The notes: a model not told the origin generated them from the sequence alone. A DNA stretch of 22,464 bases from Fidelibacterota bacterium (GCA_018671635.1 JABHHG010000224.1:1-22464); one strand, 5' to 3'; positions 7,130 through 15,461 are shown, numbered from the stretch's first letter. Numbers and translations are program-made.

Positions 7130-8386
7130 ATGTACTGGAAACAAGAATCATTTAACCATTTAAAAAAAATAGTATTTGATGCTTTGGAAGAGAACTCAAG
7201 TTTCCATGACCATAGTATTATGGGACTCCCAGCCACCTATTTAGACCCTGAAATATTTCCTGCCGATGCTCCTTTTTTATGTGATTCGCCTTATATAAAA
7301 TGCTTTATTGAAAATCCAAATCACATTGGACTACATACTTATCATACTTCTTTGCCCACATTTAAAGGAACCCAGAGTATAGAATTAGATTTGTTAAGAA
7401 TTTGTGCTGAAGAGATTTATAAAGCTGAGTCAGGGGAGTACGATGGTTATGTGGCACCTGGAGGTACAGAATGTAATATCCAAGCAATATGGATATATAG
7501 AGAATATTTTAAAAATAAATTTACAGCTAAGACAAATGAGATTATCGTTTTATTTTCTGAGGATACCCATTACTCATTATATAAAGCTTGTAATTTGCTA
7601 GGATTAGACTTTCATGTTCTTCCCGTGAATAATACGAATAGATCTATTGATTATATTTCTACTGAAAAAATATTAGATAGATTAATTAGTCGAGGTAATA
7701 AATATATAATTTCCATTGCGAATATGGGAACGACAATGTTTGGCTCTATTGATGATGTAGATGCATTATCCGCTTTGTATTTACGGAAAAAAATAAATTT
7801 TAAATTGCATGTTGATGCAGCTTTTGGTGGTTTTATATATCCCTTTTCAAATCCAGACAGTACCCTGAATTTTAATAATTCCAACATTCATTCTATTTCA
7901 GTAGATGCTCATAAAATGCTTCAAGCCCCTTATGGGACAGGTATATTTATTATCCGGAAAAATTATATTGATAATGTAATTACTAAGGAAGCTAGCTATG
8001 TAGAGGGACATGACCATACCCTTTGTGGATCTCGTTCTGGAGCTAACCCTATCGCAACATGGATGATTTTAAATGTGCATGGATCAGAGGGAATAAAAGC
8101 ACGCATTGCAACCTTTATTGAGAAAACGGATTATATTTGTAATGCATTAAATAAGTTGAATGTTAGATATTTTAGAAATGATAGTATGAATATTATCACA
8201 ATTCGCTCAGAAGATATTTCAGAAGATATTTGTAATAGATATACTCTTGTACCAAATTCACATACAGAGTCGCCTGAATGGTGGAAAATTGTGGTGATGG
8301 ATCATGTGAATTGGAATTTAATTGAGAAATTTATTTCTGATCTAGGTACATATAGGGAGAGATACTTTGAAGTCTCTGCAGCTTGA
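7130..8386 (+). CDS. Group II PLP-dependent amino acid decarboxylase family protein
   Basis: This 418-residue protein of the pyridoxal-dependent decarboxylase group (glutamate/aspartate/aromatic decarboxylase fold) has the expected landmarks. APGGTECNIQA at 109-119 is the phosphate-binding turn. H147 in EDTHYS is expected to stack on the PLP ring. D229 in HVDAAFGG is expected to contact the pyridine nitrogen. The Schiff-base lysine is K262 in VDAHKM. GLHTYHTSLPTFKGTQ (67-82) is a candidate substrate region. I cannot assign the substrate: the group includes decarboxylases of Glu, Asp, Tyr, Trp, His and diaminobutyrate. The ATG is preceded by AAGGATCC at a usable distance. It is coupled to the following DUF309 gene by a 20-base overlap. 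Confidence 0.85.
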   Translation: MYWKQESFNHLKKIVFDALEENSSFHDHSIMGLPATYLDPEIFPADAPFLCDSPYIKCFIENPNHIGLHTYHTSLPTFKGTQSIELDLLRICAEEIYKAESGEYDGYVAPGGTECNIQAIWIYREYFKNKFTAKTNEIIVLFSEDTHYSLYKACNLLGLDFHVLPVNNTNRSIDYISTEKILDRLISRGNKYIISIANMGTTMFGSIDDVDALSALYLRKKINFKLHVDAAFGGFIYPFSNPDSTLNFNNSNIHSISVDAHKMLQAPYGTGIFIIRKNYIDNVITKEASYVEGHDHTLCGSRSGANPIATWMILNVHGSEGIKARIATFIEKTDYICNALNKLNVRYFRNDSMNIITIRSEDISEDICNRYTLVPNSHTESPEWWKIVVMDHVNWNLIEKFISDLGTYRERYFEVSAA

Positions 8387-8786
8387 GTTAAATAAACTAT
8401 CTCCCAATCCAAATGCAGCAGATAATAATCAAAAATTATCATTAGAAGAATTTGTGGATCGGTTTAAATATGGGTGTGATCTATTCAATAGAAATAAAAC
8501 ACATGAAGCCCACGTGGCCTGGGAGATGATTTGGAAAGAATGTGATACCTATTGCCGTCGATATATAAAGGGATTTATTCAATTGTCTGGTGCAAAGTGG
8601 AATTATAAGCTTCATAAGTATAGCGCTGCAAAATATTTAATGGAAAAGGCTGCATGTAATATTAAAAATTCAACATGCATTCTAGGGGAAATAGATAATT
8701 TAGCAATTGTATCAAAAATTAATGAAGACCTTATGAGATTTGCTATAACTGGTAATTTTCTATTTTTAGAGAAACTGAAGATTTAA
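8367..8786 (+). CDS. DUF309 domain protein
   Basis: This 139-residue protein carries the DUF309 helical signature near residues 32-56: a G-x-x-LFN-x-x-x-x-x-EAHxxWExxW pattern with E47, H49, W52, E53 and W56, followed by RRYIKGFIQLSGA. DUF309 is a small all-helical family of unknown function. Its conserved E/H/W face suggests ligand or metal binding, but this is not established. The start is a TTG inside the end of the decarboxylase gene, preceded by AGGGAGAG. No ATG is available in frame before the domain, so the overlap is real and implies coupled translation. The pairing suggests a shared pathway or accessory role with the decarboxylase; that is inference. Confidence 0.8.
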   Translation: MKSLQLELNKLSPNPNAADNNQKLSLEEFVDRFKYGCDLFNRNKTHEAHVAWEMIWKECDTYCRRYIKGFIQLSGAKWNYKLHKYSAAKYLMEKAACNIKNSTCILGEIDNLAIVSKINEDLMRFAITGNFLFLEKLKI

Positions 8787-8874
8787 AAATTTTTTATTAG
8801 ATAAGATGAGTAAAAAAAGAATGCCTGATATGTTTTGATCATGAGGAAAATTAAGGGAAACTAATTTATTAATA

Positions 8875-8902
8875 TTGATTCAAGAAAAGAGAACACTAAA
8901 AT
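8875..8902 (+). promoter_or_regulatory. Possible promoter of the cytochrome oxidase cluster
   Basis: TTGATT at 8875-8880 and TAAAAT at 8897-8902 are separated by 16 bases, resembling a vegetative promoter. They sit just ahead of the strong TAGGAGG ribosome binding site (8909-8915) of coxB. The GATA-N4-TATC element found at four other promoters in the window is absent here. Low confidence, since the region is AT-rich. Confidence 0.3.
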
Positions 8903-8920
8903 CAACTTAGGAGGCAAATA

Positions 8921-9754
8921 ATGAACTTCTCTGAAGTTTATAGTCGTATTAAAATTAAATCAAAAAATCAATTAAAGCTAGGTGGAGGGATATGGTTTTT
9001 AGACCCACCTAAAGATGTTTCATTAGATGGTTATCGGATAGATGATGTAATTCATTACACTGATGGAATCATTTTATTCTATTTCGGTATTGTTGTTTTA
9101 TTAATGACATATTTCGTAATTAAATATCGAGCTCGACCTGGGCATTCTGCAGAATATGACAAAGGTGATCGAAAGAAAAATGTAATCATTACAATATGCA
9201 TGGGAATGATGGTCTTCCTTACTATAGATGTGGTTATTGAAGGGATGGCATTTAGAGATCTAAAACAGGCATTTTGGAAATTTCCTAAGGGTGAAAATGT
9301 AGTGAAAGTGGAAGTTATGCCACAGCAATTTGCTTGGAACTTTAGATATGCTGGTTTAGATGGTGAATTTGCTACAGCAGATGATTTAATTCCTACTCAA
9401 AATCAAATGCATATCCCTGTGAATACCCCTGTCGTTATACAAATTGCCCCTTATGATGTGATTCATTCATTTTTTATTCCAAACTTTAGAGTCAAGGTAG
9501 ATGCTACTCCTGGAATGGTAAATACATTATGGTTTCAGGCAACAGAAACAGGTGAGTTTGAAATCGCATGTGCTGAGCTATGCGGTAATAGTCATTATCG
9601 CATGAAGGGGGTATTGACAGTAGATTCTCATGAAGATTATCAAAAATGGTTATCCTCTCAAGATGAAGAGGGTGAACCAGAAGAGGATGATTGGGGTGAT
9701 GAGGATGAAGGAGTTCCCACATTTTGGGGTTGGTCTTGGAAGGAGGCAATTTAA
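8921..9754 (+). CDS. coxB: Cytochrome c oxidase subunit II
   Basis: Subunit II accepts electrons from cytochrome c at the binuclear CuA centre on the outer face of the membrane. The protein has 277 residues. Two membrane helices lie at about 48-68 and 88-108, and no cleaved signal is obvious. A cupredoxin domain follows, with the CuA ligands H182, C217, E219 (backbone), C221, H225 and M228 in CAELCGNSHYRM. The aromatic electron-entry patch is the QQFAWNF segment near 135-141. There is no C-terminal heme c domain, so this is an aa3-type rather than a caa3-type subunit. Residues 247-264 form a very acidic tail (DEEGEPEEDDWGDEDEG), followed by a Trp-rich end. A strong AGGAGG ribosome binding site fixes the start. 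It is the first gene of the cluster. Confidence 0.96.
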   Translation: MNFSEVYSRIKIKSKNQLKLGGGIWFLDPPKDVSLDGYRIDDVIHYTDGIILFYFGIVVLLMTYFVIKYRARPGHSAEYDKGDRKKNVIITICMGMMVFLTIDVVIEGMAFRDLKQAFWKFPKGENVVKVEVMPQQFAWNFRYAGLDGEFATADDLIPTQNQMHIPVNTPVVIQIAPYDVIHSFFIPNFRVKVDATPGMVNTLWFQATETGEFEIACAELCGNSHYRMKGVLTVDSHEDYQKWLSSQDEEGEPEEDDWGDEDEGVPTFWGWSWKEAI

Positions 9755-11479
9755 ATGCATAGACAGAATAAGCAAACTTTTTGGTCGAAATCTATTTTTT
9801 CATTAGATCATAAGGTTATTGCTAAACAATTTTTATTTTTGGGAATTTTTTTCCTCCTTTTTGGTGGTTACTTAGCCATGCTAATGCGGTGGTCACTGAC
9901 CCATACAATGGAGCAGCTACCTTGGTGGTTACTTGGTGATTTATTATATCAGGAATCCCCTGTTGGATCAGGTATTATTGGCCCAGATGCATATAATCAG
10001 CTCTTCACAATGCATGGTACTATAATGATTTTTTGGGCTATTACGCCGATCCTGATTGGTGCATTTGGCAACTTCCTTATTCCATTGCAGATTGGTACTG
10101 GAGATATGGCATTCCCAAAATTGAATATGATATCATTTTGGACAATGTTCTTAGCAAGTATAGTTTTGTTGGCATCGTATCTATTGCCACAAGGTACTGC
10201 CGCTGGGGGGTGGACTGCATATCCTCCATTGAGTACACCTGTAGGCGGAATACCTGGTTCTGGACAAGCATATTGGACACTGGCATTAACTTTGGCTGGA
10301 ACATCTACATTGATGGGTGCAATTAATTATATCACTACGATTGTTCGATTTAGGGCACCAGGAATGAGCTATTTTAGAATGCCATTAACAACATGGGGCT
10401 TATTTCTTACCAGTATATTAAATGCACTTTTTGTTCCAATTATTGCTGCAGGATTAATAATTCTATTACTTGATCAAGTTGCAGGAACCCAGTTCTTGGT
10501 GGCAGGGCAGAAGGCTACAATTCCTGGTGGAGATCCACTCTTGTATCAACATGTATTCTGGATATTTGGACATCCAGAAGTGTATATTCTCATATTACCT
10601 GCATGGGGCGTAGTCTCGGATTTACTGTCAGTTTTTTCACGCAAACCTGCCTATGGATATAAAATGACTGCTATCTGTATGTGCACTGTTACTGCCTTAA
10701 GTGGGCTTGTATGGGGCCATCATATGTATACGACTGGAATGAGTCCACTATTGGGTAAAGCATTTATGTTTTTAACCTTGTTGATTAGTATTCCATCTTC
10801 AATCTTTTTTTTAAATTGGCTTGGAACATTATGGAAAGGTGCTCTCAAATTTGAAGTCCCCATGTTATTTGCTATGTCAGTTATGTGGGTATTTGGGTTA
10901 GGTGGTTTAACAGGATTATACAATGCTACAATTACATCCGATATTTATTTACATGACACTTATTTTGTAGTGGGACATTTCCATTATACAATGGCCGCAT
11001 CCGTGATGTTTGGAGCATTTGCAGCTATATATTTTTGGTTTCCTAAAATATTTGGACGTGAAATGAATAAGAAAATGGGCGTGGTTCATTTTTGGACATC
11101 TTTTATTCCACTCAATCTTGTCTTTTTTAATATGATGGTTATGGGATATGCAGGTCATCATAGACGAATATTTGATCCCAGTGAATTTGAATTCTTAAAA
11201 CCAATATTAGGTTTAAATGAATTTATGACGCTTGCTGCATTTGTTTTGGGAATTGCTCAGGTTTTATTCACAATCAACTTTTTCTACAGTATTTTTAGAG
11301 GGAAAATTGCCACAAAGAATCCATGGAATGCGGCTACTTTAGAGTGGACTGTTTCTGAGCCAATACCTCATGGTAATTTTGCAATAATACCTGAAGTTTT
11401 TAATGGACCACATGAATATAGTAATCCTAATGTTAAGGGGAGAGACTGGATTTCACAGTCTGAGAAAATAAACTCATGA
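9755..11479 (+). CDS. coxA: Cytochrome c oxidase subunit I (A1-type heme-copper oxidase)
   Basis: This is the catalytic subunit that reduces O2 to water and pumps protons. It has 574 residues and 12 helices. The low-spin heme ligands are H87 and H410. The high-spin heme ligand is H408 (HDTYFVVGHFHYTM). The CuB ligands are H273, H322 and H323, and Y277, the cross-linked tyrosine of HPEVY, is present. E275 in GHPEVY and the FGNFLIPLQIGTGDM loop place it in the A1 group. The ATG follows the coxB stop directly and is preceded by GGAGG. The stop overlaps the next start by four bases (ATGA at 11476-11479), so the subunits are translationally coupled. Confidence 0.97.
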   Translation: MHRQNKQTFWSKSIFSLDHKVIAKQFLFLGIFFLLFGGYLAMLMRWSLTHTMEQLPWWLLGDLLYQESPVGSGIIGPDAYNQLFTMHGTIMIFWAITPILIGAFGNFLIPLQIGTGDMAFPKLNMISFWTMFLASIVLLASYLLPQGTAAGGWTAYPPLSTPVGGIPGSGQAYWTLALTLAGTSTLMGAINYITTIVRFRAPGMSYFRMPLTTWGLFLTSILNALFVPIIAAGLIILLLDQVAGTQFLVAGQKATIPGGDPLLYQHVFWIFGHPEVYILILPAWGVVSDLLSVFSRKPAYGYKMTAICMCTVTALSGLVWGHHMYTTGMSPLLGKAFMFLTLLISIPSSIFFLNWLGTLWKGALKFEVPMLFAMSVMWVFGLGGLTGLYNATITSDIYLHDTYFVVGHFHYTMAASVMFGAFAAIYFWFPKIFGREMNKKMGVVHFWTSFIPLNLVFFNMMVMGYAGHHRRIFDPSEFEFLKPILGLNEFMTLAAFVLGIAQVLFTINFFYSIFRGKIATKNPWNAATLEWTVSEPIPHGNFAIIPEVFNGPHEYSNPNVKGRDWISQSEKINS

Positions 11480-12060
11480 CCAATAAGCTTTTAGCTGACT
11501 CTCACCTTCATAATAAGGAAACACAATTTACATCAGTAATCGGAATGATTATTCTAATTAGTTCCCTTACAATGTTGTTTGTCGCCCTTATCGCTAGCTA
11601 TGGTGTTTTAAGGGTCCGCTCAGTAAATTGGCATTCCCATTCTATGAGTTATTATTCTCTTTCGATTGCTTGCTTCAATACGATGTTAATTCTGTTTAGC
11701 AGTTACAGTTATTCAACAATTGTGAAACATGTAAAAGCACTTAATTTAACGAAAACATTATATTGGATTAACTCTACAATTGGGATTGGTATATTATTCC
11801 TTTTTCTCCAGTCTACACTTTGGTACCTACTTACTAATAGTGGATATTCTATTTCATCTCACCAAGCTGGCTCTGTTTTTTATATGCTCTCTGGGTTACA
11901 TGGATTGCATATAATTATAGGGATTATTTCATTGTTTTGGCTAAGAGGCAAGATACTTACTAGTGACAATCATGTTAATAGGGCACAGTTAGTAGGTATT
12001 TTTTGGCATTTTTTGACATTTATTTGGATTGTTATTTTTTTTTCAGTTATTATTTATTAA
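11476..12060 (+). CDS. Cytochrome c oxidase subunit III-like protein (first of two)
   Basis: A 194-residue membrane protein with five predicted helices and no extended soluble part. SGLHGLHIIIGI and GIFWHFLTFIWIVIF are the C-terminal helix signatures of heme-copper oxidase subunit III. In canonical subunits the last signature reads WHFVDxVW; here the acidic residue is replaced (WHFLTFIW). It overlaps coxA by four bases. It is followed by a second subunit III gene that keeps the canonical WHFVDLVW, so this copy is probably the divergent partner. Tandem five-helix subunit III genes occur in several bacterial oxidase operons. It is likely structural, in the membrane complex. Confidence 0.85.
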   Translation: MTNKLLADSHLHNKETQFTSVIGMIILISSLTMLFVALIASYGVLRVRSVNWHSHSMSYYSLSIACFNTMLILFSSYSYSTIVKHVKALNLTKTLYWINSTIGIGILFLFLQSTLWYLLTNSGYSISSHQAGSVFYMLSGLHGLHIIIGIISLFWLRGKILTSDNHVNRAQLVGIFWHFLTFIWIVIFFSVIIY

Positions 12061-12076
12061 TTCGGAGAATATTAAT

Positions 12077-12670
12077 ATGAATCAGCAAAACACAATTTCT
12101 ATCCCTACAAATGATCCATTTGGGAAGGCGACTAATGGTAAATTAGGGATGTGGTTACTTATTATTGTAGATGGACTCTCATTTGCTGGATTACTCATTG
12201 CTGGAGCTGCATTAAGAGCTAGCTCTGATAGTTGGCCTATTGCAGGTGAACTATTAAATATACCCTTAACTGCCTTTAATACTTTTTTACTTATTTGTAC
12301 GAGTTTTACAATGGTTATGGCACTTAGCTCAATTCAAAGAGGTGATGAGAAGGGATTGAAAACTTACTTATTATATACCTTGCTGGGTGGTATCCTGTTC
12401 TTGGGAATTCAAGCTTGGGAATATTATCATTTGATTCATGGGGGGTTCACGATTAGTTCCAGTATGTATGCATCCACATTTTATGTGACAACTTGTTTTC
12501 ATGGCCTTCATGTATTCTCGGGAGTCATATATATTAGTTGTATTCTTTGGCAAGCGATGCAGGGTAAATATTCTGCTGATAACTGGGATCATGTCGAGAT
12601 ATTAGGATTGTTTTGGCACTTTGTTGATTTAGTCTGGATACTTGTATTTACAATTATTTATCTTATTTAG
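12077..12670 (+). CDS. coxC: Cytochrome c oxidase subunit III
   Basis: This 197-residue, five-helix subunit III has KLGMWLLIIVDGLSFAGLLIAG near residue 23, FHGLHVFSGVIYIS and WHFVDLVWILVF. The frame is open back to 12029, but the ATG at 12077 is preferred because CGGAGAA precedes it at good spacing and the family's N-terminus starts here. A longer form would overlap the previous gene and add a hydrophobic stretch not seen in relatives. The role is structural and in stabilising proton uptake and the CuB site in the oxidase. The acidic position of the third helix is Asp here. Confidence 0.93.
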   Translation: MNQQNTISIPTNDPFGKATNGKLGMWLLIIVDGLSFAGLLIAGAALRASSDSWPIAGELLNIPLTAFNTFLLICTSFTMVMALSSIQRGDEKGLKTYLLYTLLGGILFLGIQAWEYYHLIHGGFTISSSMYASTFYVTTCFHGLHVFSGVIYISCILWQAMQGKYSADNWDHVEILGLFWHFVDLVWILVFTIIYLI

Positions 12671-12680
12671 GAGATTAAAA

Positions 12681-12959
12681 ATGGATAAAAATAAACAATT
12701 ATATATTAGAACTGCTATCATCTTGGCAATACTTACAGTCTTAGAAATCGGCATTTCATATTTGACAATTTCGCGAATGGGGCAGATTGTATTATTAATG
12801 ACATTTGCAATTACAAAGATGATGTTGGTTGCTTGGATATACATGCACGTGCAACATGAAACTAAAACTTTAAAGTGGATTATTTTTATTCCAATTCCAG
12901 CGGGAATATTATTTACAATCTCTCTCATGTATGATATTCCCTTTAGGTGGGTAGTATAG
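12681..12959 (+). CDS. Cytochrome c oxidase subunit IV, prokaryotic type
   Basis: A 92-residue protein with three hydrophobic helices. TKMMLVAWIYMHVQHE (in the middle helix and the loop after it) is the typical signature of the prokaryotic subunit IV family, with the conserved Met-His pair. The TTAGGAG sequence at the end of the preceding gene is the ribosome binding site of the ATG at 12681; the in-frame codons upstream of it lie inside coxC. It is an accessory subunit without cofactors. Confidence 0.9.
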   Translation: MDKNKQLYIRTAIILAILTVLEIGISYLTISRMGQIVLLMTFAITKMMLVAWIYMHVQHETKTLKWIIFIPIPAGILFTISLMYDIPFRWVV

Positions 12960-12961
12960 GT

Positions 12962-13165
12962 TTGATACTTCGAATTTCAATTTTGATATTTGTAATTATA
13001 TCATCACTGGAAGCATGTCCTTATTGTGCTGGGCAAACTGGTGAGAGCTATGTACAACAAGTAATTTTTCCTATTGCAGGCTTGTTGTTAGCACCATTTA
13101 TTATTATTGGCATAGTTGCAGGAATTATTTGGATTAACAAAGAAAAACAGGAGGAATTATGGTAA
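12962..13165 (+). CDS. Small exported/membrane protein with CPYC motif
   Basis: About 67 residues: an N-terminal hydrophobic signal ending in SSLEA, directly followed by CPYCAGQTGESY, then a second hydrophobic helix (IAGLLLAPFIIIGIVAGIIW) and a short charged end. LEAC is an imperfect lipobox, so the mature protein may begin at the first Cys, or the signal may be cut by type I peptidase. The TTG at 12962 has AGGTGGG upstream and gives a clean signal peptide; the GTG at 12947 inside the subunit IV gene is the alternative. It is sandwiched by overlaps between oxidase subunit IV and the VOC gene. I do not recognise a named family. The thioredoxin-like CPYC facing the outside next to CuA oxidase genes suggests metal or thiol handling, which is inference. 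Confidence 0.65.
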   Translation: MILRISILIFVIISSLEACPYCAGQTGESYVQQVIFPIAGLLLAPFIIIGIVAGIIWINKEKQEELW

Positions 13166-13713
13166 ATATTAAAAAAATTCATCATGTAGCTTATAGATGT
13201 CATGACGCAAAGGAAACAGCAAACTTTTATAAAAAATATTTAGGTATGGATCTAATGTTTGTATTTGCGGAAGATAAAGCACCTTCCACAAAGGAAAATG
13301 ACCCTTATATGCATATCTTCCTAGATGCAGGAATGGGGAATGTCCTTGCATTCTTTGAGTTACCCAACTCACCTAAAATGGGTCGCGATGAGAATACACC
13401 AGATTGGGTTCAGCATATTGCATTTGAAGTTGAAAATATGGAAGCAATAGAAATGGTGATGGATAAAGTGAAATCAGAAGGAATGGATCTTATTGGTCCT
13501 ACAGATCATACTTTATTTAAATCAATTTACTTTTTTGACCCCAATGGACATCGGTTAGAGTTGGCAGTGAATACTCCAATCCCTGAAGAAAAAATGATTG
13601 TGTTGAAAAATAATGCAAACGAAATGCTAGAAGAGTGGAGTAAAACCAAAAGACCGCCCAAGCATAATTCATGGTTACATAAGATCGAATTTATAGGAGA
13701 TAATAATGAGTAA
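13159..13713 (+). CDS. VOC (glyoxalase/extradiol-type) metalloprotein
   Basis: A 184-residue protein with the paired beta-alpha-beta-beta-beta modules of the vicinal oxygen chelate superfamily. Metal ligand candidates are H9 (IHHVAYRC), E67 (FFELPN), H86 (WVQHIAFEV) and E134 (GHRLELA), the H/E/H/E set typical of the fold. A charged C-terminal extension (about 143-184) ends in HNSWLHKIEF. The specific reaction cannot be read from the sequence: lactoylglutathione lyase, an extradiol dioxygenase or an epimerase are all possible. The start overlaps the preceding gene by seven bases behind an AGGAGG ribosome binding site, and the end overlaps HPPD by eight. This makes it likely to work in the same aromatic pathway; that is inference. 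Confidence 0.85.
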   Translation: MVNIKKIHHVAYRCHDAKETANFYKKYLGMDLMFVFAEDKAPSTKENDPYMHIFLDAGMGNVLAFFELPNSPKMGRDENTPDWVQHIAFEVENMEAIEMVMDKVKSEGMDLIGPTDHTLFKSIYFFDPNGHRLELAVNTPIPEEKMIVLKNNANEMLEEWSKTKRPPKHNSWLHKIEFIGDNNE

Positions 13714-14740
13714 TCCATTGAGAATGCGTGGAATTGAATTTACTGAATTTGTTTCAGCAGACAATGTATATATGGAAAAAATATTTTTGGAGTTTGGATT
13801 TTCAAAAATTAAAAAACATATAGATAAGGATATCATCTATTTTAAGCAAAATAAAATTCATTTTTTATTAAATTATGAAAAAAGTGGGTTCGCACAAAAT
13901 TTTGCAAAAGAACATGGTCCTGCTATTTGCTCAATGGGTTGGCGTGTAGAAGATTCAAAGTTTGCATTAAATGAGGCGGTGAAAAGAGGTGCGGTTGCCG
14001 TCGAAGAAGATAAAAAAGATTTACCATATCCAGCCATTTATGGGATTGGAGAAAGCTTAATATATTTTATTGATAAATTTGAATCTCACAATTCAATTTG
14101 GGATATTGATTTCTTAGCATTAAATGAGCCTGAAATTGTTGTCTCAAAAGGCTTCTTAACTATTGACCATTTGACAAATAATGTTCAAAAGGGAACAATG
14201 GAAAGCTGGGCAAGGTTCTATAAAAATATTTTTGGCTTTAAGGAAGTAAGATGTTTTGATATTCGAGGTTCGAAGACAGCACTTCTATCTTATGCACTTC
14301 GTAGTCCTGATGGTTCATTTTGTATTCCTATTAATGAGGGGAAAGATGATAATAATAATCAAATAGATGAATATTTAGAGGAGTATAATGGCCCAGGTGT
14401 TCAGCACTTAGCTTTTTTGACTGATGATTTAGTGAAATCTTGTGATTTACTATTAAATACAAATATTCAAACTTTAGATATACATGATAATTATTATGAA
14501 AACGTGTTTAAAAGAGTCCCGTGGGTAAAAGAAGATAAGAAAAAAATCAAGGATTATCAGATCCTTGTAGACAGTCAGGGAAAAGATACTTATTTGCTTC
14601 AAATATTTACCAAAAATCTATTCGGTCCCATTTTTATTGAACTTATTCAAAGAGAGGGTGATAATGGTTTCGGCGAGGGGAATTTTCAGGCTCTGTTTGA
14701 CTCTATCGAATTGGATCAAATTAAAAGGGGCGTGATATAG
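13706..14740 (+). CDS. hppD: 4-Hydroxyphenylpyruvate dioxygenase
   Basis: HPPD converts 4-hydroxyphenylpyruvate and O2 to homogentisate and CO2, the second committed step of tyrosine degradation. The protein has 344 residues in two VOC-type halves; the C-terminal half is catalytic. Fe(II) ligands are H155 (LTIDHLTNNV), H234 (GVQHLAF) and E312 (IFIELIQR). The C-terminal helix signature GFGEGNFQALFDSIE is diagnostic and separates it from hydroxymandelate synthase only weakly, but the neighbouring phenylalanine hydroxylase favours HPPD. The ATG overlaps the VOC gene by eight bases and the stop overlaps the next GTG by one base. No homogentisate dioxygenase, maleylacetoacetate isomerase or fumarylacetoacetase is in this window. 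Confidence 0.95.
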   Translation: MSNPLRMRGIEFTEFVSADNVYMEKIFLEFGFSKIKKHIDKDIIYFKQNKIHFLLNYEKSGFAQNFAKEHGPAICSMGWRVEDSKFALNEAVKRGAVAVEEDKKDLPYPAIYGIGESLIYFIDKFESHNSIWDIDFLALNEPEIVVSKGFLTIDHLTNNVQKGTMESWARFYKNIFGFKEVRCFDIRGSKTALLSYALRSPDGSFCIPINEGKDDNNNQIDEYLEEYNGPGVQHLAFLTDDLVKSCDLLLNTNIQTLDIHDNYYENVFKRVPWVKEDKKKIKDYQILVDSQGKDTYLLQIFTKNLFGPIFIELIQREGDNGFGEGNFQALFDSIELDQIKRGVI

Positions 14741-15450
14741 TGCAGCCAGTAATTGATAGAAAATTTACCACTGTAGAATTAGATACTTGGAAAACTATCG
14801 TATCTTTGAGAGAGAAAAAAAGAAAAGCTCAAGTAGTTGATATCTATAATGATGGTCTTGAAGAATTAGGGCTGAATCAATATGAAATACCTCAACTTTG
14901 GAAAATCAATAATATTTTGAATTCAAAGACTGGTTTTTCGGGTCGATATGTAACTGGTCTAGAGGAGGGTAGTAGTTTTTACAAAATGTTGGCTAATAGA
15001 GTTTTTCCAATTGGAAACTTTATAAGGGATAAAGATGATTTAAACTATACTCCGGCACCAGATATGTTACATGATTTATTTGGACATATTCCATTCTTGA
15101 TGAATAAAAAATATGCTGATTTTTGTGAAAAATTTGGAACATCTGTATGTAAAGTTATTGATGAACCTGAAAAATTAAGAAAATATGAGCGTTTTTTCTG
15201 GTTTACTATTGAGTTTGGTTTAGTCAAGATAAATGAAGTGAAACAAATTTTTGGTGCAGGAATAGCGTCCTCATTAGGAGAATGTGACTATGCACTTAGC
15301 AATGTTCCTGAAGTAATTGATTTTGAAATTGATTGTATTGTCAACCAAGAGTTTAAAATTGATGAAATGCAAAATAAGCTTTTTATATTAAAATCAGTGA
15401 ATCAGCTATATAGTTCATTAGATGAGCTGAACAATAAGCTTCAAAATTAA
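14740..15450 (+). CDS. phhA: Phenylalanine 4-monooxygenase
   Basis: A pterin-dependent, non-heme iron enzyme that hydroxylates phenylalanine to tyrosine with O2. At 236 residues it is the compact bacterial form without the regulatory and tetramerisation parts. The iron ligands are H111 and H116 in the signature LHDLFGHIPF, and E158 in WFTIEFGL. The RYVTGLEEG segment and the FASLxRV-like region around YKMLANRVFP are also present. The start is a GTG overlapping the HPPD stop by one base, behind AAAAGGGG. Together with HPPD it would take Phe to homogentisate, with an aminotransferase encoded elsewhere. A pterin dehydratase gene is not present here. Confidence 0.95.
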   Translation: MQPVIDRKFTTVELDTWKTIVSLREKKRKAQVVDIYNDGLEELGLNQYEIPQLWKINNILNSKTGFSGRYVTGLEEGSSFYKMLANRVFPIGNFIRDKDDLNYTPAPDMLHDLFGHIPFLMNKKYADFCEKFGTSVCKVIDEPEKLRKYERFFWFTIEFGLVKINEVKQIFGAGIASSLGECDYALSNVPEVIDFEIDCIVNQEFKIDEMQNKLFILKSVNQLYSSLDELNNKLQN

Positions 15451-15461
15451 GAATTAAATAA

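Noticed and set aside
8830..8850. TTGATCATGAGGAAA upstream of coxB as an FNR/DNR-type site
   Set aside because: Only one half-site agrees with TTGAT-N4-ATCAA; the second half is absent.
12029..12076. 16-residue N-terminal extension of the second subunit III
   Set aside because: It would start inside the previous gene, while the ATG at 12077 has a good GGAG site and a family-like N-terminus.
13159..13713. Calling the VOC protein homogentisate dioxygenase or a second HPPD
   Set aside because: Homogentisate 1,2-dioxygenase is a cupin of more than 400 residues, and this short VOC protein lacks the HPPD C-terminal helix signature; only the superfamily can be supported.
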